DNA of 38,928 bases from Flavobacterium sp. 9AF. GTDB taxonomy: Bacteria > Bacteroidota > Bacteroidia > Flavobacteriales > Flavobacteriaceae. Of the stretch, positions 30,811 through 38,928 are shown in pieces (the stretch's first letter is position 1; each line of letters begins with the position of its first letter). The translations under genes were made by a program, and so were the position numbers. The DNA lies in NCBI RefSeq assembly GCF_902506265.1, contig NZ_LR733616.1, forward strand, positions 1 to 38,928, given 5' to 3'. The notes under the pieces were generated by a model that did no database searches, was not told the origin of the DNA, and worked only from the letters and a program-made list of their open reading frames with translations.

Positions 30811-31719
30811 ATGAGAGCACTAGTTATATCAGGAGGAGGAAGCAAAGGAGCCTTTGCTGGAGGCGTAGCACAATATTTAATTGAAGATCTGCACAAAGAT
30901 TATGATTTGTATCTTGGAACTTCTACGGGTAGTTTATTAGTTTCTCATTTAGCATTGCAAAAAGTAGAAAAAATCAAAGAAATATATACTTCAGTAAACC
31001 AAAATAGTATTTTTAGTAATTGTCCGTTTATTATAAAAAAAAAATATGGTGAAGATACTATAGCGATTAACCATTTGAACGTTATAAGAAATTTTTTTAA
31101 AGGATCCAAAACGTTTGGTGAGAGTAAAAATTTAAAAAAATTGATTCGTAAAGTATTTACAGAAGAAGAATTTGAAGTACTAAAAAATGGCCCTAAAGAA
31201 ATTATTGTTACGGTTTCCAATTTGTCTTTAAACATTGTCGAATACAAATCCATAAATGATTTTAGTTATGACGATTTTTGCGATTGGGTTTGGATTTCAT
31301 GTAATTATATACCTTTTATGTCTTTGGTAAGGAAAAATAATTTTGAATATGCTGATGGTGGTTTTGCTTCGATGATTCCAATCGAGGAAGCTATTAAAAG
31401 AGGAGCTACCCATGTAGATGCTATCATTTTGCAAAGTGAAACCAATTTATATAACAGATTACCTGCTCGTGGTCCTTTTGGATTATTAAGTAATCTTTTT
31501 GCTTTTATGATGGATCGTATTGAATATCAAAATATTAAAATTGGAAAATACGAAGCAAAATTAAATAACGCAACCATCAATTTCTATTTTACACCCACAT
31601 TATTAACTACAAATTCCTTGGTTTTCAATAAAAAACAAATGTTAGAATGGTGGAAAATTGGTTACGAATATGCTAAAACTAAAGAAATTGATACACAGGA
31701 AATTCCTGAAGAAGAATAA
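30811..31719 (+). CDS. Patatin-like phospholipase
   Basis: A 302-residue acyl hydrolase with the patatin Ser-Asp dyad: oxyanion-hole motif SGGGSKGAFAGG (residues 7-18), nucleophile elbow GTSTG (Ser 38) and the catalytic DGG in YADGGFAS (near residue 180). No signal peptide or membrane segment, so it is probably cytoplasmic or peripheral. It starts directly on the stop of the M1 peptidase gene. A terminator follows at 31751-31780. Expected activity is hydrolysis of acyl ester bonds of phospholipids; the natural lipid is unknown. Confidence 0.93.
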   Translation: MRALVISGGGSKGAFAGGVAQYLIEDLHKDYDLYLGTSTGSLLVSHLALQKVEKIKEIYTSVNQNSIFSNCPFIIKKKYGEDTIAINHLNVIRNFFKGSKTFGESKNLKKLIRKVFTEEEFEVLKNGPKEIIVTVSNLSLNIVEYKSINDFSYDDFCDWVWISCNYIPFMSLVRKNNFEYADGGFASMIPIEEAIKRGATHVDAIILQSETNLYNRLPARGPFGLLSNLFAFMMDRIEYQNIKIGKYEAKLNNATINFYFTPTLLTTNSLVFNKKQMLEWWKIGYEYAKTKEIDTQEIPEEE

Positions 31720-31750
31720 CTCCTTTTCTATTTTATTTCACAATATAGGG

Positions 31751-31780
31751 AAAACCCTAGATTTTCAAATCTAGGTTTAT
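31751..31780 (+). terminator. Rho-independent terminator after the patatin gene
   Basis: CCTAGATTT and AAATCTAGG form the centre of a 12-bp stem (about 31752-31764 with 31767-31778), flanked by A- and T-rich ends, 32 bp after the stop at 31719. Confidence 0.7.
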
Positions 31781-31839
31781 TCCTATTCTATGGCTTTATT
31801 AGTTTTCTCAACTTGCAATAGTTATAAATGCTATTCAAT

Positions 31840-32622
31840 ATGAGAACACAAATTTTATGTTTATGGATGTCGACATTATTTATGTCTTGCCAAAATACAA
31901 CACAAGCACAAATGGAAGGAAACTATACTGGAGAAATCAATGGAGCTACGATTACTTTGTTTTTAAAAAAACAAGATAAAGATACGTATGTCGGAACAAT
32001 GCATGATGAGCAACAAACTTATGCAGTAACAGCAAAAAAAGAGGGCAATTGCTTAAAAGGGAATGTAGTTGAGAACAGTCTGCAAATCAATATTATTGTT
32101 TCGGGTTGCTTACAAAACAATCAAATTGATATGAGTTTTGATTTTAGTAATGTAGGTTTAGCACAAACTCAAAATGTGCTATTTACCAAAAATGGAAGTC
32201 AAAATACTAACGTAATCTCGAATCAAAAAACAGCAACAACACAAAAGAGTTCTAGTACAGAGAGGGATTTGAATATAGTAGGAGTTTGGAAACAAGAGCA
32301 ACTATATAATTCGGGTTCAGGTGATGGATTTTTTGGTGGTAGTTTTACGCAAAAGGTAATTTTTTATTCCGATGGAGGAATAGCTGATGGAGGAAGTCAA
32401 GCTACGATGAGCGGAAGTGATTATTCAGGAAGTTCCTCTTCTGGCTATGGTAATAAAGCACCAGGTGTAAGTTGGTCTACACAAAATAAGCATTTATTTA
32501 TTACTGCTTCGCAAAATGGACAAACCCAGACCGTTGATGTGGGTAAATACTATGTTGAAAATGGAAAAATGTTGATTACCAGTCAAAATGGAACTAAAAC
32601 CTTATTACTAAAGGTGCAATAA
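31840..32622 (+). CDS. Hypothetical lipoprotein, Gly/Ser-rich, 260 residues
   Basis: Signal peptide with lipobox LFMSC, starting at the ATG at 31840 (MRTQILCLW); an upstream in-frame ATG at 31828 would add four residues. There are two parts. The first, about residues 25-125, is beta-rich (MEGNYTGEINGATITLFLK), resembling small barrel domains that bind or report. After a Thr/Ser linker, the second (from VGVWKQEQLYNSGSGDGFFG) has a Gly/Ser-rich loop region (GGSQATMSGSDYSGSSSSGYG) and reads like a lipocalin-type or META-like fold. No enzyme motif. It lies just upstream of the kelch-like lipoprotein gene (26-bp gap to its ATG), so probably the same transcript. Confidence 0.75.
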   Translation: MRTQILCLWMSTLFMSCQNTTQAQMEGNYTGEINGATITLFLKKQDKDTYVGTMHDEQQTYAVTAKKEGNCLKGNVVENSLQINIIVSGCLQNNQIDMSFDFSNVGLAQTQNVLFTKNGSQNTNVISNQKTATTQKSSSTERDLNIVGVWKQEQLYNSGSGDGFFGGSFTQKVIFYSDGGIADGGSQATMSGSDYSGSSSSGYGNKAPGVSWSTQNKHLFITASQNGQTQTVDVGKYYVENGKMLITSQNGTKTLLLKVQ

Positions 32623-32648
32623 AGATGTTCAATTGTAAAGCAAAAATT

Positions 32649-33872
32649 ATGAAAAATAATCTCATTCTATACTTAACTGTTCTCTCAATTTTATTAAGTT
32701 GCAGTAAAGACGATTCAAACGATACACCTAATCAGAATCCAAGTATTTTTGATTTAGTTGCTATAAACAATGGGACAACAAACGTGGCTTTAAATCCTAC
32801 TTTTATTTGGGAACCTGCAATTGATCCAGAAGGTTTTAATGTAACCTATGATTTATTGATAGGGACTTCAGAAAATGATTTACAACCGATAGCATCCAAT
32901 ATTAACGGAACTACTTTCACTCCTTCAGAAAGATTACCTTTATCAGAAAATTTATTTTGGAGTATTAAAGCCAAAGATAATTTAGGAGCAGAAACACAAG
33001 CTAGTAGTGTCTTTAATTTTACAACAAGAAACCTAACAAATGGTACTTTAGGTTTAAATGGTTTTACGCTTTTAAATGAACATACCACTGTAGTTTTTCA
33101 AGACAAACTTTGGATATTAGGAGGAGAAGGGAATGGCGTACGCAATTCTTCTGATGGCGTGAATTGGACAGTAATCAATGCTACTCCACCATTTGGAAAT
33201 AGAAAAAATCATTCCTCTTTAATATTTGATAATAAAATGTGGGTCATTGCTGGAAAAACAAACAATACTAATAATAAGAATGATGTGTGGTTTTCAAGCG
33301 ATGGTGTAACTTGGACACAAGCAACTCCAGCGGCTTCATTTTCTATTCGTCAAGGGCATTCCTCTGTTGTTTTTGATAATAAAATGTGGGTGATAGGAGG
33401 ACACTTAAATGCTTCTCAATCTTTAAATGATGTTTGGTTTTCAACAGATGGCATTACTTGGTTACCTGCGACTAATAATGCTAATATAGCTCTTAAACAA
33501 GAACACGCTACCGTGGTTTTTAATAACAAAATGTATATGGTTAATGGAAATGAAGTTAGAACCTCAACAAATGGAGCGACTTGGCAATTAGAAGCCACTT
33601 TGACTAACTTTGGTAATCGTTCTCGTCATCAACTCGTGGTTTATGATAATAAAATTTGGTTAATAGCTGGTTTTGCCACTATTGATCGAAACGATGTTTG
33701 GTTTTCAAAAGATGGCATTAATTGGACTAGAAATGTAGAAAGTGCTAATTTTAACGATAGATCAGATCATACAGCAACCGCTTTTAAAGATAAAATTTGG
33801 GTTATTGGAGGACTGAAACTCTTTGCTTCTTCTTCAGAAGAACCTAATAATGGTATTTGGTTCTTGGATTAA
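32649..33872 (+). CDS. Lipoprotein with fibronectin type III-like and kelch-like repeats
   Basis: A 407-residue lipoprotein from the ATG at 32649 (MKNNLILYL) with lipobox ILLSC. A fibronectin type III-like domain (about 30-130; PTFIWEPAIDPEGFNVTYDL, then LFWSIKAKDNLG) leads to about six kelch-like blades. Each has the form HSSVVFDNKMWVIGG followed by NDVWFSSDGVTWT, so a beta-propeller is likely. At DNA level the blades keep near-identical words such as TTTGATAATAAAATGTGGGT (33225 and 33373 regions), a sign of recent internal duplication. Such proteins bind ligands or glycans at the cell surface; a catalytic role is not indicated. The gene ends at the terminator 33879-33919. Confidence 0.85.
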   Translation: MKNNLILYLTVLSILLSCSKDDSNDTPNQNPSIFDLVAINNGTTNVALNPTFIWEPAIDPEGFNVTYDLLIGTSENDLQPIASNINGTTFTPSERLPLSENLFWSIKAKDNLGAETQASSVFNFTTRNLTNGTLGLNGFTLLNEHTTVVFQDKLWILGGEGNGVRNSSDGVNWTVINATPPFGNRKNHSSLIFDNKMWVIAGKTNNTNNKNDVWFSSDGVTWTQATPAASFSIRQGHSSVVFDNKMWVIGGHLNASQSLNDVWFSTDGITWLPATNNANIALKQEHATVVFNNKMYMVNGNEVRTSTNGATWQLEATLTNFGNRSRHQLVVYDNKIWLIAGFATIDRNDVWFSKDGINWTRNVESANFNDRSDHTATAFKDKIWVIGGLKLFASSSEEPNNGIWFLD

Positions 33873-33878
33873 TTTTAT

Positions 33879-33919
33879 AAATATCATTGTGCTATTTTCA
33901 CTTGAGTACAATGATATTT
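33879..33919 (+). terminator. Rho-independent terminator after the kelch-like lipoprotein gene
   Basis: AAATATCATTGT (33879-33890) pairs perfectly with ACAATGATATTT (33908-33919) around a 17-base loop, followed by a T-rich stretch. The loop is long but the stem is 12 bp. Confidence 0.65.
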
Positions 33920-33945
33920 TATTTATTTTTACTTAAAATCGATAT

Positions 33946-35295
33946 ATGCTTTTCTTTTTATGGTATGCTGCATTGTCTTATCTGATATTATTTACAATTA
34001 TCAGCGGATGTATCTATTGGTATACCAAAGAAAAAAGCTTTAAATATTATGTTTTTTATAATTTATTTCTAATCATGTATATATTAACCAAAGATGAATA
34101 TATTTATGAAGTACTTAATAAAAACTTTTCAGAACTTTATTTAAAACATTTTAATTGGCTAGTACAGGTATTTTTTTATAGTTTCTATTTTATTTTTGCT
34201 TTATATTTTCTTGATTTTCATAAGCACAAATCTAGTGTATTCAAAAAAGTCAGAATTATTTTTTACAATGTAATACTATTCTTTTCAATTTTTGCAATTA
34301 TTTCTATTTATATAAATTTATTCGATATTTTTTTTAAAACGTTTACTTTCGGTTTTTTACCTTTAATTCTGGTTCTTTTTATATATTTTTTCCCATTGTC
34401 ATTAAAATATTCCGATAAACACAAATATTTTTTGTTAGTCGGTATAATCGCTTATATTTTTTTCGCTTTGTATTCATTTTTATTGACATACCTATTTTAT
34501 TTGGGTAATAATGAAATTACAAATTCTCTTAATTATTTTTTTACAGGTATAATAATTGAAAGTATTTGCTTTTCATTAGGCTTGGCCTATAAAATAAAGT
34601 TGATAAACGATGAAAGTGTGAAACAAAAGAACGAGCAGTTGAAAACTATGCACCAACTTGAAATTACCAAATTAAATGCCCTTATTGAAGGAGAGGAAAA
34701 GGAAAGAAATCGAATTGCTCAAGATTTGCATGATGGTATTAATGGCGATTTATCTGCGATTAAATTTCAACTGATGGCATTTAAAAAGAAATTGGCAAAT
34801 GAGGTTGATAAAGAAAATTTAGAAAAAAGTATCGCTATGATAGATACAACTTGCGAACAAGTCCGAACCATTTCTCACAATCTTACTCCCTATACCATTT
34901 CACAATATGGATTATCTGTTGCATTGGAACAATTTTGTAATAAAATGAATCATTCTTCTTTATTAATCGATTATCAATGGTTTGGAGAAGAATTGGTTTT
35001 ACCAAAAAATAGAGAAACTAGTTTGTATCGAATTGTTCAAGAATTAGTTCAAAATGCTATTAAACATGCAAAAGCGAAAGAAATTCTAGTGTATTGTAAT
35101 AATTTAGAAGATTGTTTAAATATTACGATTGAAGATGATGGAGTAGGTTTTGACGAAAATAAGCAAACCAAAGGAATAGGACTGATGAATATAGAAAAAA
35201 GAGTAAATTATCTCAACGCTAAAATGGAAATAGAAAGTTCAAACCAAGGAACTACTATTTTAATTAGTATCCCATTAAAAAACAAACAATTATGA
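33946..35295 (+). CDS. Sensor histidine kinase, 7TM sensor with HisKA_3/HATPase
   Basis: A 449-residue two-component sensor. The N-terminal half carries about seven hydrophobic segments, like the 7TMR-DISM sensors common in Bacteroidota. A coiled coil (about 225-250) leads to the HisKA_3 dimerisation helix with the phosphorylated His 262 in ERNRIAQDLHDGINGDLSA. The ATPase part has the N-box QELVQNAIKHA and G-box DDGVGFDE with GIGLMNIEKRV. It overlaps the response regulator by 4 bp (ATGA), so the two are translated together. The signal is unknown. It shows the LiaS/NarX-type kinase organisation. Confidence 0.93.
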   Translation: MLFFLWYAALSYLILFTIISGCIYWYTKEKSFKYYVFYNLFLIMYILTKDEYIYEVLNKNFSELYLKHFNWLVQVFFYSFYFIFALYFLDFHKHKSSVFKKVRIIFYNVILFFSIFAIISIYINLFDIFFKTFTFGFLPLILVLFIYFFPLSLKYSDKHKYFLLVGIIAYIFFALYSFLLTYLFYLGNNEITNSLNYFFTGIIIESICFSLGLAYKIKLINDESVKQKNEQLKTMHQLEITKLNALIEGEEKERNRIAQDLHDGINGDLSAIKFQLMAFKKKLANEVDKENLEKSIAMIDTTCEQVRTISHNLTPYTISQYGLSVALEQFCNKMNHSSLLIDYQWFGEELVLPKNRETSLYRIVQELVQNAIKHAKAKEILVYCNNLEDCLNITIEDDGVGFDENKQTKGIGLMNIEKRVNYLNAKMEIESSNQGTTILISIPLKNKQL

Positions 35296-35924
35296 TTTCA
35301 ATAGCCATAACGGATGATCATGCCATGATTATTGAAGGCTTAAAAGCCATGTTTCAACACGATCAGCACTATCATATAACAGCTTCTTATACTTCTATTG
35401 AAGAAACCTTGCAGCACATACATCATGATAATCCAAACGTACTATTGTTAGATATTAATCTGAAAGACGGGAATGGAACAGTAGCGTGTAAAGAAATTTT
35501 AAAATTAGTTCCTAATCTCAAAATTATTGCATTGACCAGTTTTGAAGATATTAATTTAGTTCGGTTAATGCTTCGAAATGGTGCCAAAGGGTATTTATTA
35601 AAAAACACCTCTTCAGAAGAAATCATAAAAGCCATAAATATGGTTATGGATGACGAAATTTTTTTACCCAAGGAATTAAAAAATCAAATTTTAAGTGAAA
35701 CCATTGGAATAGATAAAAAACAGGATTTTTTGCCAAAAATCACTCGTAGAGAAAAGGAAGTTTTGGAATTAATAGTTCAAGAATTTACAACCGATGAAAT
35801 TGCAGAAAAACTTTTTGTTACTCATAAAGCCATTGAAGCACATCGAAGTAACTTGATACAAAAACTGAATGTTAGAAATACCGCAGGATTAGTTAAAATT
35901 GCCATTGAAAAAGGATTAATTTAA
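35292..35924 (+). CDS. LuxR/NarL-type response regulator
   Basis: A 210-residue response regulator cognate to the overlapping histidine kinase. Receiver domain at residues 1-120: acidic pocket D8/D9, phospho-acceptor D54 in LLLDINLKDG, switch Thr in IIALTSFED and Lys in GYLLKNTSSEE. The C-terminal LuxR-type helix-turn-helix starts near ITRREKEVLELIVQEFTTDE and continues with AEKLFVTHKAIEAHRSNLIQ. Phosphorylation would alter DNA binding. The next gene (lipoprotein at 35999) follows after 74 bp in which GGG triplets recur at 35941, 35957 and 35971, a possible target site. Confidence 0.94.
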   Translation: MISIAITDDHAMIIEGLKAMFQHDQHYHITASYTSIEETLQHIHHDNPNVLLLDINLKDGNGTVACKEILKLVPNLKIIALTSFEDINLVRLMLRNGAKGYLLKNTSSEEIIKAINMVMDDEIFLPKELKNQILSETIGIDKKQDFLPKITRREKEVLELIVQEFTTDEIAEKLFVTHKAIEAHRSNLIQKLNVRNTAGLVKIAIEKGLI

Positions 35925-35998
35925 AAAAAATATTTTTTAGGGGTAACAAATTTTAAGGGAAATGGATATAGGGATATAAAACTTTAAAAACATATATC

Positions 35999-37747
35999 AT
36001 GAAAAACTTAAAATTCATTTTAACTAACATTTTTTTTATTGCACTTCTTCTTGTAGGTTGCGATGATAATGACGATATTAATGATTCTGATCAAAATCCT
36101 AGTAGTTCCATTAATTATGATTTTGGAGCATCAGTTTCAAGAGATTTTATTGGTCAAATTGTAGATGAAAGTGGCAATCCAATATCAAGTGTACAAATTA
36201 AAATAGGCTCATCTACCACACAAACGGATGTAAATGGTGTTTTTCTCATTAAAAATGCCTCAGTTAAATCTAATTTTGCTTATATAACAGCAACAAAATC
36301 AGGTTATTTGACAGGTTCTAGAACAGTAGTGCCTACTTCTGGTGAAAATAAAGTAAAAATAATGTTACTAACAGCTACAACTGTAGGAACTGTTACTTCT
36401 GGTTCCGCAGGTAATGTAACGTTAGCAAATGGTACTAAAGTAATTTTTGATGGTAATTTTAAAAAGGAAAATGGATCAGCCTATTTAGGTTCTGTAAATG
36501 TTGTGATGCATCATTTAGATCCATCTGACGAAAATATTGAAATAAAAATGCCAGGCTCATTATTAGCGTCTAGTTCAAATGGTGAGGCAAAAGTGTTAGA
36601 AACCTATGGTATGGTGAATGTTGAATTACAAGGTTCAGGAGGTGAAAAATTGCAATTGTCAGGTTCAGCTTCAATTGAATTACCTATTGATGTTGCTCAA
36701 GCTTCTTCTTCACCTAGTGTTATTCCACTTTGGCATTTTGATGAAGAAGCAGGATATTGGGTACAAGAAGGTTCTGCTACTAAAGTAGGTAATAAATATA
36801 TTGGTACAGTTTCTCATTTTTCATGGTGGAATTGTGATGCACAATTTCCTACGGTTAATTTATGTTTAACAATTGTGAATCCTAATAATCAACCAATAGA
36901 AAACGTTCAAGTACAATTAACGCCCAATAATCAAACCTATCCGCGTTCAGGAATTAGCAATAGTAATGGTGAAATTTGTGGTTTAGTTCCTGCTAATGAA
37001 ACCTTGACAATGACTATTTTAGATAATTGTGGAAATGTAATTCATACTTCACAAATTGGTCCTTTTTCTTCAAATACTGTTTTACCAAATATAGTATTAA
37101 CAGCAGGTATGGTACAACAAACTACAGTTGTAGGTACATTAGCTCAATGTAATAATTCGAATGTTACAGATGGTTACGTATTATTACATTATGGTAATCA
37201 AACTTTGGTTTCAAACGTAACGAATGGAAGTTTCGATTTTAATACACTCGTATGCAGTGCTAATGATGCATTTACTTTAGAAGCTTATGATTATACAAAT
37301 TTACAAACCTCTGGAACAATTGCTTATACTTTTACATCACCAACAACCAATGTAGGTAATCTTGTAGTTTGTACAGCAGTAACAGAATATATTACTTATC
37401 AAATAGATAACAACCCAGTTAAGTATTTAATCGGTTCTATTAACGCGGGTTATTCTCCAAATGGACTAACTATAAGTATTCAAGGTAATGGAACTACTAC
37501 AGGAGGATTTTATTTGTGGGGAAATAATAATGTTCCAGGTATCTATACAACTTCTACTTATCAGCTTGAAGGAGGTGATTTTAATTATATAGGTCAACAA
37601 ACCACTAATACAGTTTCTTTTAATTTAAGTAATTTTGGAAATGTAGGTGGATATATCGATATGACTTTTAGTGGTACTTATGTTAACCCAACAACTAGTG
37701 TAACGCATTCAATTACTGGTGTTATACATGTAATTAGAGATAATTAA
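35999..37747 (+). CDS. Large lipoprotein with carboxypeptidase-regulatory-like domain
   Basis: A 582-residue lipoprotein (signal peptide, lipobox LLLVGC, then an acidic Asp/Asn linker). After it comes a carboxypeptidase-regulatory-like/transthyretin-fold domain (about 48-125; FIGQIVDESGNPISSVQIKI, VNGVFLIKNA, TATKSGYLTGSRTV). A central beta-rich region with ASIELPIDV and WHFDEEAGYWVQEGSA resembles FAM171/ZU5-like repeats seen in Bacteroidota surface proteins. Another Ig-like domain follows (TIVNPNNQPIENVQVQLTPN). The C-terminal 120 residues are beta strands. No catalytic motif; a surface adhesive or structural protein is likely. It follows the two-component pair and may be its target, which is inference. 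Confidence 0.85.
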   Translation: MKNLKFILTNIFFIALLLVGCDDNDDINDSDQNPSSSINYDFGASVSRDFIGQIVDESGNPISSVQIKIGSSTTQTDVNGVFLIKNASVKSNFAYITATKSGYLTGSRTVVPTSGENKVKIMLLTATTVGTVTSGSAGNVTLANGTKVIFDGNFKKENGSAYLGSVNVVMHHLDPSDENIEIKMPGSLLASSSNGEAKVLETYGMVNVELQGSGGEKLQLSGSASIELPIDVAQASSSPSVIPLWHFDEEAGYWVQEGSATKVGNKYIGTVSHFSWWNCDAQFPTVNLCLTIVNPNNQPIENVQVQLTPNNQTYPRSGISNSNGEICGLVPANETLTMTILDNCGNVIHTSQIGPFSSNTVLPNIVLTAGMVQQTTVVGTLAQCNNSNVTDGYVLLHYGNQTLVSNVTNGSFDFNTLVCSANDAFTLEAYDYTNLQTSGTIAYTFTSPTTNVGNLVVCTAVTEYITYQIDNNPVKYLIGSINAGYSPNGLTISIQGNGTTTGGFYLWGNNNVPGIYTTSTYQLEGGDFNYIGQQTTNTVSFNLSNFGNVGGYIDMTFSGTYVNPTTSVTHSITGVIHVIRDN

Positions 37748-37777
37748 TAATTGATGAATACATGAAAAAGAAAAAGA

Positions 37778-37801
37778 AAATCCCGAATTATTTCGGGATT
37801 T
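37778..37801. terminator. Terminator between convergent genes
   Basis: AAATCCCGAA (37778-37787) pairs perfectly with TTCGGGATTT (37792-37801), followed by T5 on the plus strand and A-rich on the other side. It lies between stops at 37747 (+) and 37817 (-) and can act in both directions. Confidence 0.8.
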
Positions 37802-37816
37802 TTGATTTATAAAAAT

Positions 37817-38665
37817 TTATAGACTATCAAATTCAATAAAATCATATTCTGGAGTAGCTTCAAGCAATTGCCTTAAAATTGCAGCATGACCATTTCCTAT
37901 TAGAACTAGAATCCTGTCGTTTTTGGTTTGATCTATAAGTTGGATGTTTCTAAAAATCCTTAAATTTCTGTTGTACCACCATATGGCTAAAATATCTGCC
38001 CCTCTATTATTATCAAGTTTAAAATCTCCAACTAAGTATAATCCATAACCATATTCATGAGATTCTCTAGAATTTATATGTTTTAAATAATCTATAATCT
38101 TTATTTTTCTTGGTAATTTATCTTCTGACTCTAACCATTTTTTATAATATCCTTCATAAGGATCATCATTAGAAAAATCATAATCCTTAAAAAGCGCTGT
38201 AACATAAGAAGAGTCTATCTTTACAAGATCATTAGCTACATTATCAGCATCAATACTATAAATGGTGTCTAGATTTAGTTCAGTAGCTACACGCATACCT
38301 AATTGAAAACGTTCATCTCTTTCATTTCTATGTTTGCCTAATTTATACTCTTTTAATTTTTCTGTTGCATTAAAATTTGGAAAGGCTTCAATAGCAATTT
38401 TTGTAGGTTTAAATTTCTTAATGTAATTAACTAATTCTGTTATTTCAGATTTTTTAGGTTCTTTTAAGACATCTATTTTATTTTCATCTGACGTTTTGTG
38501 TGCATCTAGATTTGGATAATCTAAATGAAATGTCCCAACTACTAAAACTTTTGCCTTTTCTTTAGGAAAATAAGAAGAAATAGGAGTTAAACTATCTTGT
38601 TGAATCTTTTTATTTTTGCAAGAACATAAAAGGATTACCATACTACATACAATTAGTTTTTTCAT
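37817..38665 (-). CDS. DUF5694 domain lipoprotein
   Basis: A 282-residue lipoprotein (lipobox LLCSC, Cys near 15). The mature part matches DUF5694: KVLVVGTFHLDYPNLD, the IAIEAFPNF segment, the ERFQLGMRVATELNL stretch and, near the end, ILVLIGNGHAAILRQLLE. The GTFH and GxGH motifs recall the TraB/GumN-type fold, whose members include putative metal-dependent proteases. An enzymatic role is thus possible but unproven. It stands alone, convergent with the large lipoprotein gene, and ends at the shared terminator. Confidence 0.85.
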   Translation of the reverse strand: MKKLIVCSMVILLCSCKNKKIQQDSLTPISSYFPKEKAKVLVVGTFHLDYPNLDAHKTSDENKIDVLKEPKKSEITELVNYIKKFKPTKIAIEAFPNFNATEKLKEYKLGKHRNERDERFQLGMRVATELNLDTIYSIDADNVANDLVKIDSSYVTALFKDYDFSNDDPYEGYYKKWLESEDKLPRKIKIIDYLKHINSRESHEYGYGLYLVGDFKLDNNRGADILAIWWYNRNLRIFRNIQLIDQTKNDRILVLIGNGHAAILRQLLEATPEYDFIEFDSL

Positions 38666-38816
38666 GATTTTAATTTTAATTTCTCTACAAGATTATTGTA
38701 AATAAAAAACCAAAAATTATTTATTACACCAACTATAGTTTTTTTGATACCAACAATCAATAAAAGCAAAAAGGAACATTCGTTTTACAAAATAGGTTTT
38801 TGGTACTTTAATAATG

Positions 38817-38824
38817 TATGTTTG
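38817..38824 (+). promoter_or_regulatory. Candidate -7 element for the gene at the right edge
   Basis: TATGTTTG fits TAnnTTTG exactly and lies 59 bp before the ATG at 38884. TTTG at 38799-38802 could be the -33 box but its spacing (14 bp) is short. Confidence 0.3.
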
Positions 38825-38883
38825 TCCTATTTTTAATATAAATTAGCCCAAGATGTTACTTTTACACTTTAATTAATTTAAAA

Positions 38884-38928
38884 ATGAAAATTAATAAGGA
38901 AATCAAATATAATATCATCATTATTAGT
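38884..38928 (+). CDS. 5' end of a gene running off the window
   Basis: An ATG at 38884 opens a frame of 15 codons (MKINKEIKYNIIIIS) that is still open at the window end. The basic start followed by a hydrophobic Ile run could be a signal peptide or first membrane segment. Too short for a family call. Confidence 0.45.
   Translation, partial: MKINKEIKYNIIIIS

Noticed and set aside
35925..35998. Riboswitch in the leader of the large lipoprotein gene
   Set aside because: Only 74 bp, with no stem-loop architecture of a known class.

Overview
The window comes from an AT-rich member of the Bacteroidota, most likely a Flavobacterium-type genome. The evidence is a C-terminal type IX secretion (T9SS) sorting domain at 255-1196, many short-signal lipoproteins whose lipobox cysteine is followed by K, Q or S, TAnnTTTG-type promoter elements (clearest upstream of pheT), and weak or absent Shine-Dalgarno sequences. 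I see no rRNA, tRNA or CRISPR array.

Layout. 1-1310: two tandem paralogous T9SS cargo genes (the first only as its last codons), each followed by the same terminator block. 1370-3799: pheT. 4109-6975: an aldehyde dehydrogenase gene, a DUF779 gene and a convergent AraC-type regulator; repeated TTTGTGCTA boxes precede the dehydrogenase. 7048-9943: a bestrophin-like channel and two lipoprotein peptidases (S41, S33) in one operon. 10172-15630: a complete RND efflux operon (adaptor, pump, TolC). 15631-16345: paired palindromes and a decayed gene. 16346-18252: sodC, a DUF1801 protein and an unrecognised protein, followed by a 42-bp-period repeat array. 18905-22430: a patch of short, poorly conserved lipoprotein, secreted and membrane genes separated by repeat-rich spacers, some of which are copies of the recG 3' end and its downstream sequence. 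22632-25169: recG, carrying an in-frame 148-codon DUF559 nuclease-like insertion with hairpins at both ends. 25421-26591: a Cys-containing membrane protein and a coiled-coil membrane protein. 26695-28622: an operon of a Dph6-like ATP pyrophosphatase, an HEAGH protein and an aspartyl/asparaginyl hydroxylase-like oxygenase. 28708-31719: an M1 aminopeptidase and a patatin phospholipase. 31840-37747: two lipoproteins, a histidine kinase/response regulator pair and a large lipoprotein. 37817-38665: a DUF5694 lipoprotein, and the first codons of a further gene at the right edge.

How the genes work together. Clear units are the RND operon, the aldehyde dehydrogenase/DUF779/AraC locus, the two-component pair (4-bp overlap) and the Dph6-like trio. 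The rest is mainly cell-envelope and housekeeping content. The most unusual item is the nuclease-like cassette inside RecG. The recG-downstream patch, with its duplicated recG tail and attC-like spacer, looks like a site of repeated gene gain.
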